A stretch of 14,087 bases of DNA from Nitrososphaerota archaeon (GTDB lineage Archaea; Thermoproteota; Nitrososphaeria; Nitrososphaerales; CADDZS01): positions 1-14,087 of the forward strand of contig JAPCJV010000010.1 in the NCBI GenBank assembly GCA_027886785.1. The letters run 5' to 3'. The notes under the pieces are model-generated. The model had not been told where the DNA came from. It did not search any database and saw nothing but the letters and a program-made list of their open reading frames with translations. The first letter of the stretch is position 1, and every line of letters starts with the position of its first letter. Positions 7,253-13,270 of the stretch are shown piece after piece. The position numbers and the translations under genes were made by a program.

Positions 7253-7329
7253 GGCCGGAAATCTCATTTCATTTTAGTCGACAAGTCGTCGAAGACAAAA
7301 GCATTTGCTAGATCAAGTTTTGATTTTCT

Positions 7330-8718
7330 TCAGGGCTCTTTCGCAACCTGTTTCACTGCCTCAGATCCAGCTATCCGACCAAACACAAGAGATCTCATGA
7401 CAGAAGATCCTCCAGTGTAGTGATGATAATTTAGTCCCACCATTTCGCCTGCCGCATAGAGGCCAGGGATGGGAGCGTCATTGGTTGCAAGTACCCTCGC
7501 ACGGGTGTCAGTTGCGATTCCGCCCCAGGTAAACTCTACTGTGCTTCCGACTGGATAGCAGTAGTAGGGGGCTCGATCAATGGACAGGGCGCGACTGGAC
7601 TTTCTAGGAAAAATTCCGGTCGTTTGCATTTCATCGAGCTTCGTTGGCTCAGTCGTTTGGACTGCCACATTGAATTTCTTCACGGTGTCCAGCAAAGTAT
7701 CGGATGGTACGTGGATCAACTTGGACAGCTCTTCTAAGCTCGCCGCCTCGATTGGTGGGATATCGCCGCCAATCCGCGCATCAAAATTCGGCAGTGACCT
7801 GGCCTTGTGATCCATGATGAGAAAGGCTCTGTTCAAAGGCTGCTGCAGAATGTTTCGCGAAATGGATTCCAGAGAATCGAATGGTACCCCTTCATCGGTG
7901 AACCGGACTCCCTCGATGTTTACCAGAATTCCATAAGCTAATCCAAGAATAGGCGGGGGCGCGGGGGAATCACTCCTTACATCTACAGCAAAACCGTGGA
8001 ATCCGGAATACTCTCCCGATGGAGCGGCTCCGGCTTCTAATGCCATGTTGATGCACTCTCCCATATGCATCTTGGTCCCGGGTACTTCCCACCGAACGGA
8101 AGTTGCTTCCTTGCTAATGTATCGGGTGAGCATTTCGAGGTTGCCCTCGAACCCTCCCCCTGCCAAGATCGTCGCCCGGCTTGCCAATCTTTCCGTCTTG
8201 CCGTCTCGATGCCGCACCCATATTCCATCGATCTTTCCATCGTCATTTTGCGAGAATTTGAAAGCAGTAGATTCTAGAAGTACACTCACTCCTAGCTTTT
8301 CAGCTTCACTCCGCAGCGCAGCAATTACGGCGTACCCACCACCGACTGGGGCCATCCTCGGTCGACTCGTGGGAAGGTCGAGCTTCTCGAAGACTACTCC
8401 TTTTCCGCAAACCCATCCCACCGCGGCCGCTGCTTCCTTAACTATAATTGACGCATACTCTTTGTCCATCCTTCCCTGGGAATCTTCGAGCAGGTCTTCA
8501 TACAGAGTGGGATTCACTTGATCCACTTTTGTCATTTGAAAATTCGCTGTCGTCCATCGAGAGTTGCCGCCCCATGCACTTTCGTCTCCTCTTTCGACTA
8601 TACCAACCTTCAGCGTTTTCCCAAGATCTTTTGCAGTTTCGCACGCACTGACAGCCGCCGAGGTACCGGCAGCTCCTGATCCAATAACGATTACATCAAA
8701 AGATTCTTGCGAATTCAT
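7330..8718 (-). CDS. FAD-dependent fumarate reductase/tricarballylate dehydrogenase-like flavoprotein (TcuA-like)
   Basis: 462 residues, the usual size for TcuA-like members of the fumarate reductase/succinate dehydrogenase flavoprotein family. The N-terminus carries the dinucleotide-binding motif DVIVIGSGAAGTSAAVSA at 8-25, then E-R-G and WGGNSRWTTANF at about 48-59. ILAGGGFEGN lies mid-protein, and W-G-G-I-A-T-D and GLYAAGEMVGLNYHHYTGG lie near the C-terminus. These are the flavin-contact signatures of the family. Such enzymes oxidise or reduce C-C bonds next to carboxylates (tricarballylate, fumarate-like acids, ketosteroids). No signal peptide or membrane segment is seen, so it is probably cytoplasmic. 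A CTTAT box lies at 8756-8760. The exact substrate is unknown; a role in reducing or oxidising an unsaturated diacid from ring cleavage is only an inference from the neighbours. Confidence 0.9.
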   Translation of the reverse strand: MNSQESFDVIVIGSGAAGTSAAVSACETAKDLGKTLKVGIVERGDESAWGGNSRWTTANFQMTKVDQVNPTLYEDLLEDSQGRMDKEYASIIVKEAAAAVGWVCGKGVVFEKLDLPTSRPRMAPVGGGYAVIAALRSEAEKLGVSVLLESTAFKFSQNDDGKIDGIWVRHRDGKTERLASRATILAGGGFEGNLEMLTRYISKEATSVRWEVPGTKMHMGECINMALEAGAAPSGEYSGFHGFAVDVRSDSPAPPPILGLAYGILVNIEGVRFTDEGVPFDSLESISRNILQQPLNRAFLIMDHKARSLPNFDARIGGDIPPIEAASLEELSKLIHVPSDTLLDTVKKFNVAVQTTEPTKLDEMQTTGIFPRKSSRALSIDRAPYYCYPVGSTVEFTWGGIATDTRARVLATNDAPIPGLYAAGEMVGLNYHHYTGGSSVMRSLVFGRIAGSEAVKQVAKEP

Positions 8719-8755
8719 TTGCTTTTTCAGTTATCCGGTCTGGAGAAGAGTAAGC

Positions 8756-8760
8756 ATAAG
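8756..8760 (-). promoter_or_regulatory. TATA-like box of the flavoprotein gene
   Basis: On the minus strand this reads CTTAT (context TCTTATGCTTAC), beginning 42 nt before ATG 8718. Transcription about 26 nt downstream would leave a leader near 10 nt without an SD. This places the flavoprotein gene under its own promoter, separate from the hydratase-lyase gene upstream. Confidence 0.4.
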
Positions 8761-8824
8761 ACATTCACAGCTTCAGTTAAGTTGGCTGGAATCTTCAGAG
8801 GTAGAAGTCTCGTGCTACGAGATA

Positions 8825-8839
8825 GGTGACTTAATCACC
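8825..8839. repeat. Hairpin after the hydratase-lyase gene
   Basis: GGTGA-cttaa-TCACC, a perfect 5-bp inverted repeat just past the stop codon of the hydratase-lyase homologue. It has no adjacent T-run. It could help end that transcript or be an operator for the flavoprotein gene; the sequence does not decide. Confidence 0.3.
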
Positions 8840-8845
8840 CATGTC

Positions 8846-9715
8846 TTACTCTTTTTCCTTCTCCTTTCGTTTTTCTTTCTCCCAGTTGAAGGTTTCAAAT
8901 CCTGGGCGATACTTTTTCTCCGTGATAAACTGTTCAACACCTTTCTTCCATCGACCTCCTGTTTTGAGGCCCAAAATTTCGTATTGTGACATGCTGAAAC
9001 GCTCGATCTGCTCATAGTTCATGTCCTGCCCGGCAATGAAAGCTTCTTTCGTAGCTCTCAGAGCCTCGGGATCTTTTTCTCTGATCTTACTTGCAATTTT
9101 CCAAGTGAATTCTTTCAGTTGGGAGCGTGGAACGGAAAAGTTCACAAATCGAATATTCTCGGCCTGTTTACCGTTGAAAGTTTCTCCGGTAAAAGCATAG
9201 TACAAACAGTCTCTAAAACTTACCCAGGTGGGCCATTCTTTGGGTATAACGCCCCCTGGCATTATACCCCAATTAATTTCGGAAAGACCGATAGTTGCTT
9301 CGTCTGCCGCCACTGCCAGATCGCACGTGAGCGCAACTCCCGTACCCCCTCCGAAACAATAGCCATTTATCATGGCGATGGTAGGCGCTGGAAAATATCT
9401 AAGAAGACGATGCCGCCACAAATAGGAAGCCGTTGTCGCTCGCATTCTCGCGACAGGATCATTGGCGGTATCATAGAAATATTCCTTAACGTCCTGACCA
9501 GCAGTAAAAGATTCATCACCCGCACCAGTGAGTATGAGAACTCTTGTTTTGCCCTGCGTAGCTTCAAGGGTTAATTCTTCCAGAGCCTCCACCATTTCGT
9601 GGTGCATCGTGGGATTCATTGCATTGCGTTTTTCTGGTCGGTTGAAAGTAAGAGTAACTATTCCATCATCATTTGTTATCTTGATCGTCTTGAATTGGTA
9701 CTTTTCCGATTGCAT
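8846..9715 (-). CDS. Hydroxycinnamoyl-CoA (feruloyl/coumaroyl-CoA) hydratase-lyase-like crotonase
   Basis: 289 residues. It resembles hydroxycinnamoyl-CoA hydratase-lyase, which hydrates feruloyl- or coumaroyl-CoA and cleaves it to the benzaldehyde and acetyl-CoA. Shared blocks with Pseudomonas HCHL, as I recall it, are NRPEKRNAMNPT at 25-36, LTGAGDESFTAG at 62-73, KEYF at 77-80, PTIAMINGYCFGGG at 111-124, LSEINWGIMPGG at 144-155 and the C-terminal GGR...KGVEQF...KYRPG. E146 matches catalytic Glu143, and Y79 matches the phenol-binding Tyr75. Ser123 is replaced by G126. By my alignment Tyr239 corresponds to M242. The para-hydroxyl pocket may therefore differ. The last 11 residues are an unusual run of Lys, Glu and Arg. 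A TATA box 32 nt upstream makes the message essentially leaderless. A general enoyl-CoA hydratase is the alternative. Confidence 0.8.
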   Translation of the reverse strand: MQSEKYQFKTIKITNDDGIVTLTFNRPEKRNAMNPTMHHEMVEALEELTLEATQGKTRVLILTGAGDESFTAGQDVKEYFYDTANDPVARMRATTASYLWRHRLLRYFPAPTIAMINGYCFGGGTGVALTCDLAVAADEATIGLSEINWGIMPGGVIPKEWPTWVSFRDCLYYAFTGETFNGKQAENIRFVNFSVPRSQLKEFTWKIASKIREKDPEALRATKEAFIAGQDMNYEQIERFSMSQYEILGLKTGGRWKKGVEQFITEKKYRPGFETFNWEKEKRKEKEKE

Positions 9716-9736
9716 AACTAAATTTCAAGTTAAATC

Positions 9737-9747
9737 ATTTATTTAAT
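9737..9747 (-). promoter_or_regulatory. TATA box of the hydratase-lyase-like gene
   Basis: On the minus strand this reads ATTAAATAAAT, starting 32 nt before ATG 9715. Its centre is about 26-27 nt from the start codon, which predicts a leaderless transcript. It is a strong archaeal-type promoter match. Confidence 0.55.
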
Positions 9748-9816
9748 GGTTTGTCGTTTTTCAGAACAAGCTAAAATCGATATGCCGAATGAGGCGAAAT
9801 AATTGTTCACACCTCG

Positions 9817-9828
9817 ATGAAATTTCAT
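9817..9828. promoter_or_regulatory. Perfect 12-bp palindrome in the divergent intergenic region
   Basis: ATGAAATTTCAT lies in the 224-nt gap between the divergent hydratase-lyase-like and DUF3891 genes. It is about 100 nt from one start and 112 from the other. Its position suits a shared operator, but A/T-rich palindromes arise easily by chance. Confidence 0.3.
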
Positions 9829-9875
9829 TTTCATTTTCGCCAAGTTAGGAATTGAAATTGATTAATCGTACAATC

Positions 9876-9884
9876 CATAAATAG
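9876..9884 (+). promoter_or_regulatory. Candidate TATA box of the DUF3891 operon
   Basis: CATAAATAG, which would start transcription near 9906 and leave a leader of about 34 nt. An alternative box, CAATTTAGG at 9909-9917, would give a leaderless message. I cannot choose between them from sequence. Confidence 0.3.
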
Positions 9885-9939
9885 CAACTCCAATCGTTGC
9901 GTCTCATTCAATTTAGGGAAAAGTGATTTAGCTAGCGAG

Positions 9940-10782
9940 ATGCTCTTCATTGAAAATAACGAAAAGATCGTAATTGTGTTCCAGCACGACCACGCCGATC
10001 TTTCGGGTCAAATCGCCGCGCACTGGGGCAACGAGCGATTCGCACAACCAACGCCATTTGAAGAGATTGTATACACATCTGCCGTACATGACATGAGCTG
10101 GATCTTCTGGGATTACTATCCGCTCAAACTAACCAGTGATCAGAAGCCGATTCCTTGGCTTCAGATGAGAAAGTATGCCTTTGAGGAGTTTTCGAGATTT
10201 TATGGAATACAAATTCGAGGGGTCGGCCCGCACCATCAGTATGCAACACTGTTGCTCGCGATGCACGCGGCGGGTCTGTACAAGGGCAGATATGGAACTC
10301 AACCGTCTCATTCTTCGTTGCAGACCGTAACAAGGCCAGAGTGGCAGGATGACATTGACCAACTGGAAAAATTACAGCGAGAAGCAAAGCATCATCTGCT
10401 GAAATCGCCGGATAGTGCTGAATGGATCTCTGACAAGATCCTGTGGACTAATTACAAGCTGCTCGAGGTGTGGGATCGCCTTTCACAATATTTTATCGGA
10501 CGGGACGACAACATAGTGAACAGTACACTCAATCCGGTGCCGCTCTCTTACGACGGCAGGGAGACCCAGCTGAAATTGCAAAGAGGCGACAACGAGAGAA
10601 TAGACCAACCCCATAAATCAGTCAAAATTTCTCCCTATCCTTTTGTCGAGGATCCTCAGACCTTTTTCTTCAAAGCGGTGGAAATTCCCAACAGGAGTTA
10701 CTCCAATGAGAAAGAGTTGACAAAATCGATTTTGAAAGGAAAAAGGATAAACTTTGAGATGACTGCTACTGCTGGCAGTTGA
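9940..10782 (+). CDS. DUF3891 family protein, function unknown
   Basis: 280 residues, matching the DUF3891 family in length and motifs. It has QHDHADLSGQIAAHWG at 15-30, a His-Asp pair in SAVHDMSWIFWD at 47-58 and PHHQYATLLLAMHAAGLY at 97-114. The conserved His and Asp residues and the helical character are reminiscent of metal-binding HD-like hydrolases, but I know of no demonstrated activity. No signal peptide or membrane segment is seen. The Gfo/Idh/MocA gene follows after 24 nt on the same strand, so the two are probably co-transcribed. The C-terminal 80 residues are Lys- and Arg-rich. The operon context suggests a catabolic accessory enzyme; that is inference. Confidence 0.82.
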   Translation: MLFIENNEKIVIVFQHDHADLSGQIAAHWGNERFAQPTPFEEIVYTSAVHDMSWIFWDYYPLKLTSDQKPIPWLQMRKYAFEEFSRFYGIQIRGVGPHHQYATLLLAMHAAGLYKGRYGTQPSHSSLQTVTRPEWQDDIDQLEKLQREAKHHLLKSPDSAEWISDKILWTNYKLLEVWDRLSQYFIGRDDNIVNSTLNPVPLSYDGRETQLKLQRGDNERIDQPHKSVKISPYPFVEDPQTFFFKAVEIPNRSYSNEKELTKSILKGKRINFEMTATAGS

Positions 10783-10806
10783 ATAACGTAAGATAGGTAG
10801 CAAACC

Positions 10807-11820
10807 ATGAGTCAACCCTTTGATCCTGTTGGAGTGGCGATAGTAGGGATTGGCTTCGGACCCTGGAGCGCATCTGGAAGACACGCCAAAGCCCTGAAGC
10901 AAAATAAGAAAATGAAACTCGTCACCTGCTACAGCCGGTCAGAAGAAAAAAGAAAGAGATTCAGTCAGGAGAACGGGTGCGAAGCCAACCAAAGCTATCA
11001 AGCTGCACTGGCGAGGAGCGACGTCGAAGCAATCATTCTTGCGACTCCTAACAGCACCCACGCGGGTCTGGCAATTGAAGCGCTACAAAGCAGAAAGCAC
11101 GTCTTCATCGAGAAGCCTCTCGCCACCACTTTTCGAGACTGTATGAGAATTAAGGATGCAAACCGCAGCGTAGGCTCGGTAATAGCAGTGGGTCAGTTCT
11201 GGCGCTTCCTTCGCAGACATCGTTTGCTGAAATCCATGATCGATGAAGGCAAACTCGGAACTCTGCTTATGGCCGAGGGAAACGAGTCCGTTAGGGCGGC
11301 GATGAATTTGACCGAAAATAATTGGCGCTGGCACGCGACTGAGAGAGAACTGGTCTTGTTCAACTCGGCAATTCACCCCCTCGATACTCTTCGCTATTTG
11401 CTCGGGGAAGTGGAGGACGCGTGTGGGTTTCTGACGAAGCGGGTAACTCAGGGTGAGCTGGATGATACTGCGTGTACATCTTTGAAGTTCAAATCGGGGG
11501 TCCTTGCATCCTTGATCGCGACCTACGCTTCCCCCCGAAGAACCTACCTCAACATCTACGGAACCGAAGCCAACGCCTTCGCCGACGAATCCGGTTTGTC
11601 TGTCATGACGAAGGATGCGAAGCAACCTGAAAGTGTCTCACTTACCGAGTTAGATCCGATCGAAGCTGAGCAAGTAGACTTTGCCGAAGCTATCAGACTC
11701 AAGCGGAAACCGGAAGTGGACCTGGACGAAGGATCGGCGAATGTGGCAGTTGTAGAAGCCCTAATAAGATCCTTTGAAAAGCGCCGGTATGTATCTATCA
11801 GTGAAGTACTCGAAGAATAA
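10807..11820 (+). CDS. Gfo/Idh/MocA family NAD(P)-dependent oxidoreductase (possible LigC role)
   Basis: 337 residues. An N-terminal Rossmann domain carries VAIVGIGFG at 10-18, ATPNSTHAGLA at 79-89 and the family's E-K-P at 102-104. The C-terminal alpha/beta domain has AIHPLDTLRYLLG at 188-200, where H190 and D193 occupy the usual catalytic positions. The family oxidises sugars, inositols and related substrates. It also contains LigC, the dehydrogenase for the hemiacetal of 4-carboxy-2-hydroxymuconate semialdehyde, the ring-cleavage product of LigAB. The LigA-like gene begins 50 nt downstream, so a LigC-like role is attractive but rests on context only. ATAGGTAG 6 nt before the ATG may serve as an internal SD, consistent with translation from the DUF3891 message. 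Confidence 0.9.
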   Translation: MSQPFDPVGVAIVGIGFGPWSASGRHAKALKQNKKMKLVTCYSRSEEKRKRFSQENGCEANQSYQAALARSDVEAIILATPNSTHAGLAIEALQSRKHVFIEKPLATTFRDCMRIKDANRSVGSVIAVGQFWRFLRRHRLLKSMIDEGKLGTLLMAEGNESVRAAMNLTENNWRWHATERELVLFNSAIHPLDTLRYLLGEVEDACGFLTKRVTQGELDDTACTSLKFKSGVLASLIATYASPRRTYLNIYGTEANAFADESGLSVMTKDAKQPESVSLTELDPIEAEQVDFAEAIRLKRKPEVDLDEGSANVAVVEALIRSFEKRRYVSISEVLEE

Positions 11821-11840
11821 ACATTGACTCCTCCGAAGGG

Positions 11841-11848
11841 CTTATTTG
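11841..11848 (+). promoter_or_regulatory. TATA box of the LigA-like gene
   Basis: CTTATTTG, starting 30 nt before the GTG at 11871, with purine-rich CCGAAGGG just upstream as a possible BRE. The predicted transcript begins at or next to the start codon. This gives the small gene its own promoter despite the 50-nt gap from the upstream gene. Confidence 0.5.
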
Positions 11849-11870
11849 TTTCTACGACTCGTTCTAGCCT

Positions 11871-12185
11871 GTGAGCGTCAGCGGAGTCAGCAAATTCATC
11901 TTTGAATTGTACGCAGCTGACCTGACCGAACTAAGGAAGTACAAAGCATCACCCGAAGAAGTGTTGAGTCGTTACGAGCTTTCTTCCGAGGAAAAGAAGG
12001 CAATTCTTGCAAAGGACTACGCAACACTGTACTGCCTGGGAGTCCATCCCGTTCTCATCAGTCACATAGTGCAAATCGATGAGGTCGCAAACGAGAGGAA
12101 CGCGAACGAGGCTTACACAAAAGAGTACTTTTCAAGAATAAAGGAATGCTCTAACGATTATCAAGACTATTACGAAAAAAACTGA
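11871..12185 (+). CDS. LigA-type small subunit of a LigAB-family extradiol dioxygenase
   Basis: 104 residues starting at GTG. The LigA fold is a small helical subunit capping the active site of protocatechuate 4,5-dioxygenase. Family features are KFIFELYAADLTELRKYKAS at about 8-27, then P-E-E-V-L-S-R-Y-E-L-S-x-E-E at about 28-41 and the signature L-Y-C-L-G-V-H-P-V-L near 53-62. About 35 further residues, rich in Glu, Asn and Tyr, extend past the core. Database entries of this family are often mislabelled protocatechuate 3,4-dioxygenase. The likely partner is the LigB-like protein on the opposite strand, with only 17 nt between stop codons. Such subunits are normally co-directional or fused, so convergent placement is odd. 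A stem with T-rich tail follows the stop. Confidence 0.85.
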   Translation: MSVSGVSKFIFELYAADLTELRKYKASPEEVLSRYELSSEEKKAILAKDYATLYCLGVHPVLISHIVQIDEVANERNANEAYTKEYFSRIKECSNDYQDYYEKN

Positions 12186-12204
12186 CCCCTAAAGGGTTTT
12201 CTTT
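12185..12204 (+). terminator. Hairpin plus T-rich tail between the convergent LigA-like and LigB-like genes
   Basis: ACCC-ctaaa-GGGT followed by TTTTCTTT, beginning at the last base of the LigA-like stop codon and running into the LigB-like stop codon. It would end the plus-strand transcript before it runs antisense through the LigB-like gene. Confidence 0.4.
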
Positions 12205-13030
12205 ACACGTTCCAAGCGACCGTGGGACACGTTCCCCATCGTGGCACTCGCGGGCACTCGACCAATTCAGGCTTGGTGTCACCTACAACTCCGAGAAGTG
12301 AAAGATAATTTAGAAATTCGGCCGTCGCGTTGCCCGCCCTGAAAATCCTACGCAGGTCCATTTTATCATAAAATTCCTCAGGAGTGCCAGCCTTCATCAG
12401 GTTTAGGGCAAGATCGTCAAATTCGTCGTCACTTTTAGCGTGCCTTGGCCCTGCTAGGTCCAAAGAAAGATTGATGCTGCCGAGAACGGCTACCCTTTCA
12501 TGCCCGCGATACTGCTCAATCGCTTTGGAGATGACCCTACCCAGGAAATGAAATCTCTGCATCGAAGGGATTGGCGGAACGAGGACGTTTGTAAAGATAG
12601 GAACTATAGGAATCTGGCCGCCAGGAGACATGAAGCTCAGGGGAACTACGAATGCATGATCCATTCTAAAATCGCTTATGCGTGCAAAGTCAAGATTGCT
12701 TCTGATCCCCTCTTTGAGCATGAATCGGGAAAGGTCTTCACTCACCGCACCTTCGTAGGTCGGAATGCCCTGTTCATGTTCTATGGGGAAGGGACCCTGC
12801 GCCCGGTTTGTAATCCCCACGCAAAAAGAGGGCATGTTATCCAGGAAAAACTGGTCAATGTGATCGTTAGCAATGATGACTATGCAATCCGGCGAAGATT
12901 CCTCGAGCCTTTTTCTTAATTTGCCGAATGACTCCAGCGCGGAATTTTTGGCAGCTTCCGGTGCAGAATCCCAGTTTCTGTAGATCGTCGGCCGATGAGT
13001 CATGCCCAATGTCGCAACTAAGCGAGCCAA
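12203..13030 (-). CDS. LigB-type extradiol ring-cleavage dioxygenase catalytic subunit, catalytic histidine replaced
   Basis: 275 residues of the LigB superfamily, whose Fe(II) enzymes open catecholic rings. Compared with LigB of Sphingobium, as I recall it, the iron ligands are conserved: H12 in GMTHRP, H57 in A-N-D-H and E238 in RAGNATAEF. H125 in MDHAFVVPLS also matches. The catalytic-base segment, GTGGMSHQLQGPR in LigB, reads GSINLSLDLAGPR here, so His195 is replaced by L190 (codon TTG at 12461-12463, checked in the DNA). Iron binding is expected but normal ring cleavage is doubtful. The TTG start at 13030 fits the family N-terminus and lies 35 nt after a CTTAT box. The LigA-like gene converges on it. 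It may act on an unusual substrate or by a different mechanism. Confidence 0.85.
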   Translation of the reverse strand: MARLVATLGMTHRPTIYRNWDSAPEAAKNSALESFGKLRKRLEESSPDCIVIIANDHIDQFFLDNMPSFCVGITNRAQGPFPIEHEQGIPTYEGAVSEDLSRFMLKEGIRSNLDFARISDFRMDHAFVVPLSFMSPGGQIPIVPIFTNVLVPPIPSMQRFHFLGRVISKAIEQYRGHERVAVLGSINLSLDLAGPRHAKSDDEFDDLALNLMKAGTPEEFYDKMDLRRIFRAGNATAEFLNYLSLLGVVGDTKPELVECPRVPRWGTCPTVAWNV

Positions 13031-13056
13031 ACTGTTGAGACGGAACTCCGCTCATT

Positions 13057-13065
13057 ATTCATAAG
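13057..13065 (-). promoter_or_regulatory. TATA box of the LigB-like gene
   Basis: On the minus strand this reads CTTATGAAT with purine-rich AGGAAGG upstream. It starts 35 nt before the TTG at 13030, and transcription near 13034 gives an almost leaderless message. This supports the TTG as the true start. Confidence 0.55.
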
Positions 13066-13179
13066 CCTTCCTAAAACTCAAGAAAAATCTATTCGCTTGA
13101 AACTCTTCCGAGTCGCTAGTTTGCCCTAAAGAAACATATTAACTTCCAAATCGCATCCCTCAGAAAATTCCTTTCAAAT

Positions 13180-13210
13180 TTAGAATTCTTTGTTACACGA
13201 TGAATTCTAA
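13180..13210. repeat. 9-bp perfect inverted repeat, candidate operator
   Basis: TTAGAATTC (13180-13188) and GAATTCTAA (13202-13210) are separated by 13 nt, with arm centres 22 nt apart, about two helical turns. It lies in the 240-nt gap between the divergent LigB-like and deacetylase-like genes and ends 28 nt before the TATA box of the latter. That placement suits an activator or repressor site. Confidence 0.4.
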
Positions 13211-13237
13211 CCCAGTGGATTGAAGATCTAGGAAACG

Positions 13238-13246
13238 CTTATGTAA
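13238..13246 (+). promoter_or_regulatory. TATA box of the deacetylase-like gene
   Basis: CTTATGTAA preceded by purine-rich AGGAAACG (possible BRE). It starts 33 nt before ATG 13271, which places the transcription start at about 13269. The message would be leaderless. Confidence 0.55.
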
Positions 13247-13270
13247 TCTAATCAATCACGCCGTTTTCTG

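Noticed and set aside
7279..7288. Short palindrome CGAC-aa-GTCG downstream of the flavoprotein gene
   Set aside because: Four-base arms are expected by chance; the nearby T-runs explain transcription ending better.
8045..8521. Plus-strand open frame of 158 codons
   Set aside because: It is antisense to the flavoprotein gene, whose motifs run through this whole stretch; it is a shadow frame.
11083..11625. Minus-strand open frame of 180 codons
   Set aside because: It is antisense to the Gfo/Idh/MocA gene, with no start signal or recognisable domain.
12500..12919. Plus-strand open frame of 139 codons
   Set aside because: It is antisense to the LigB-like gene; composition looks like a mirror of that gene.
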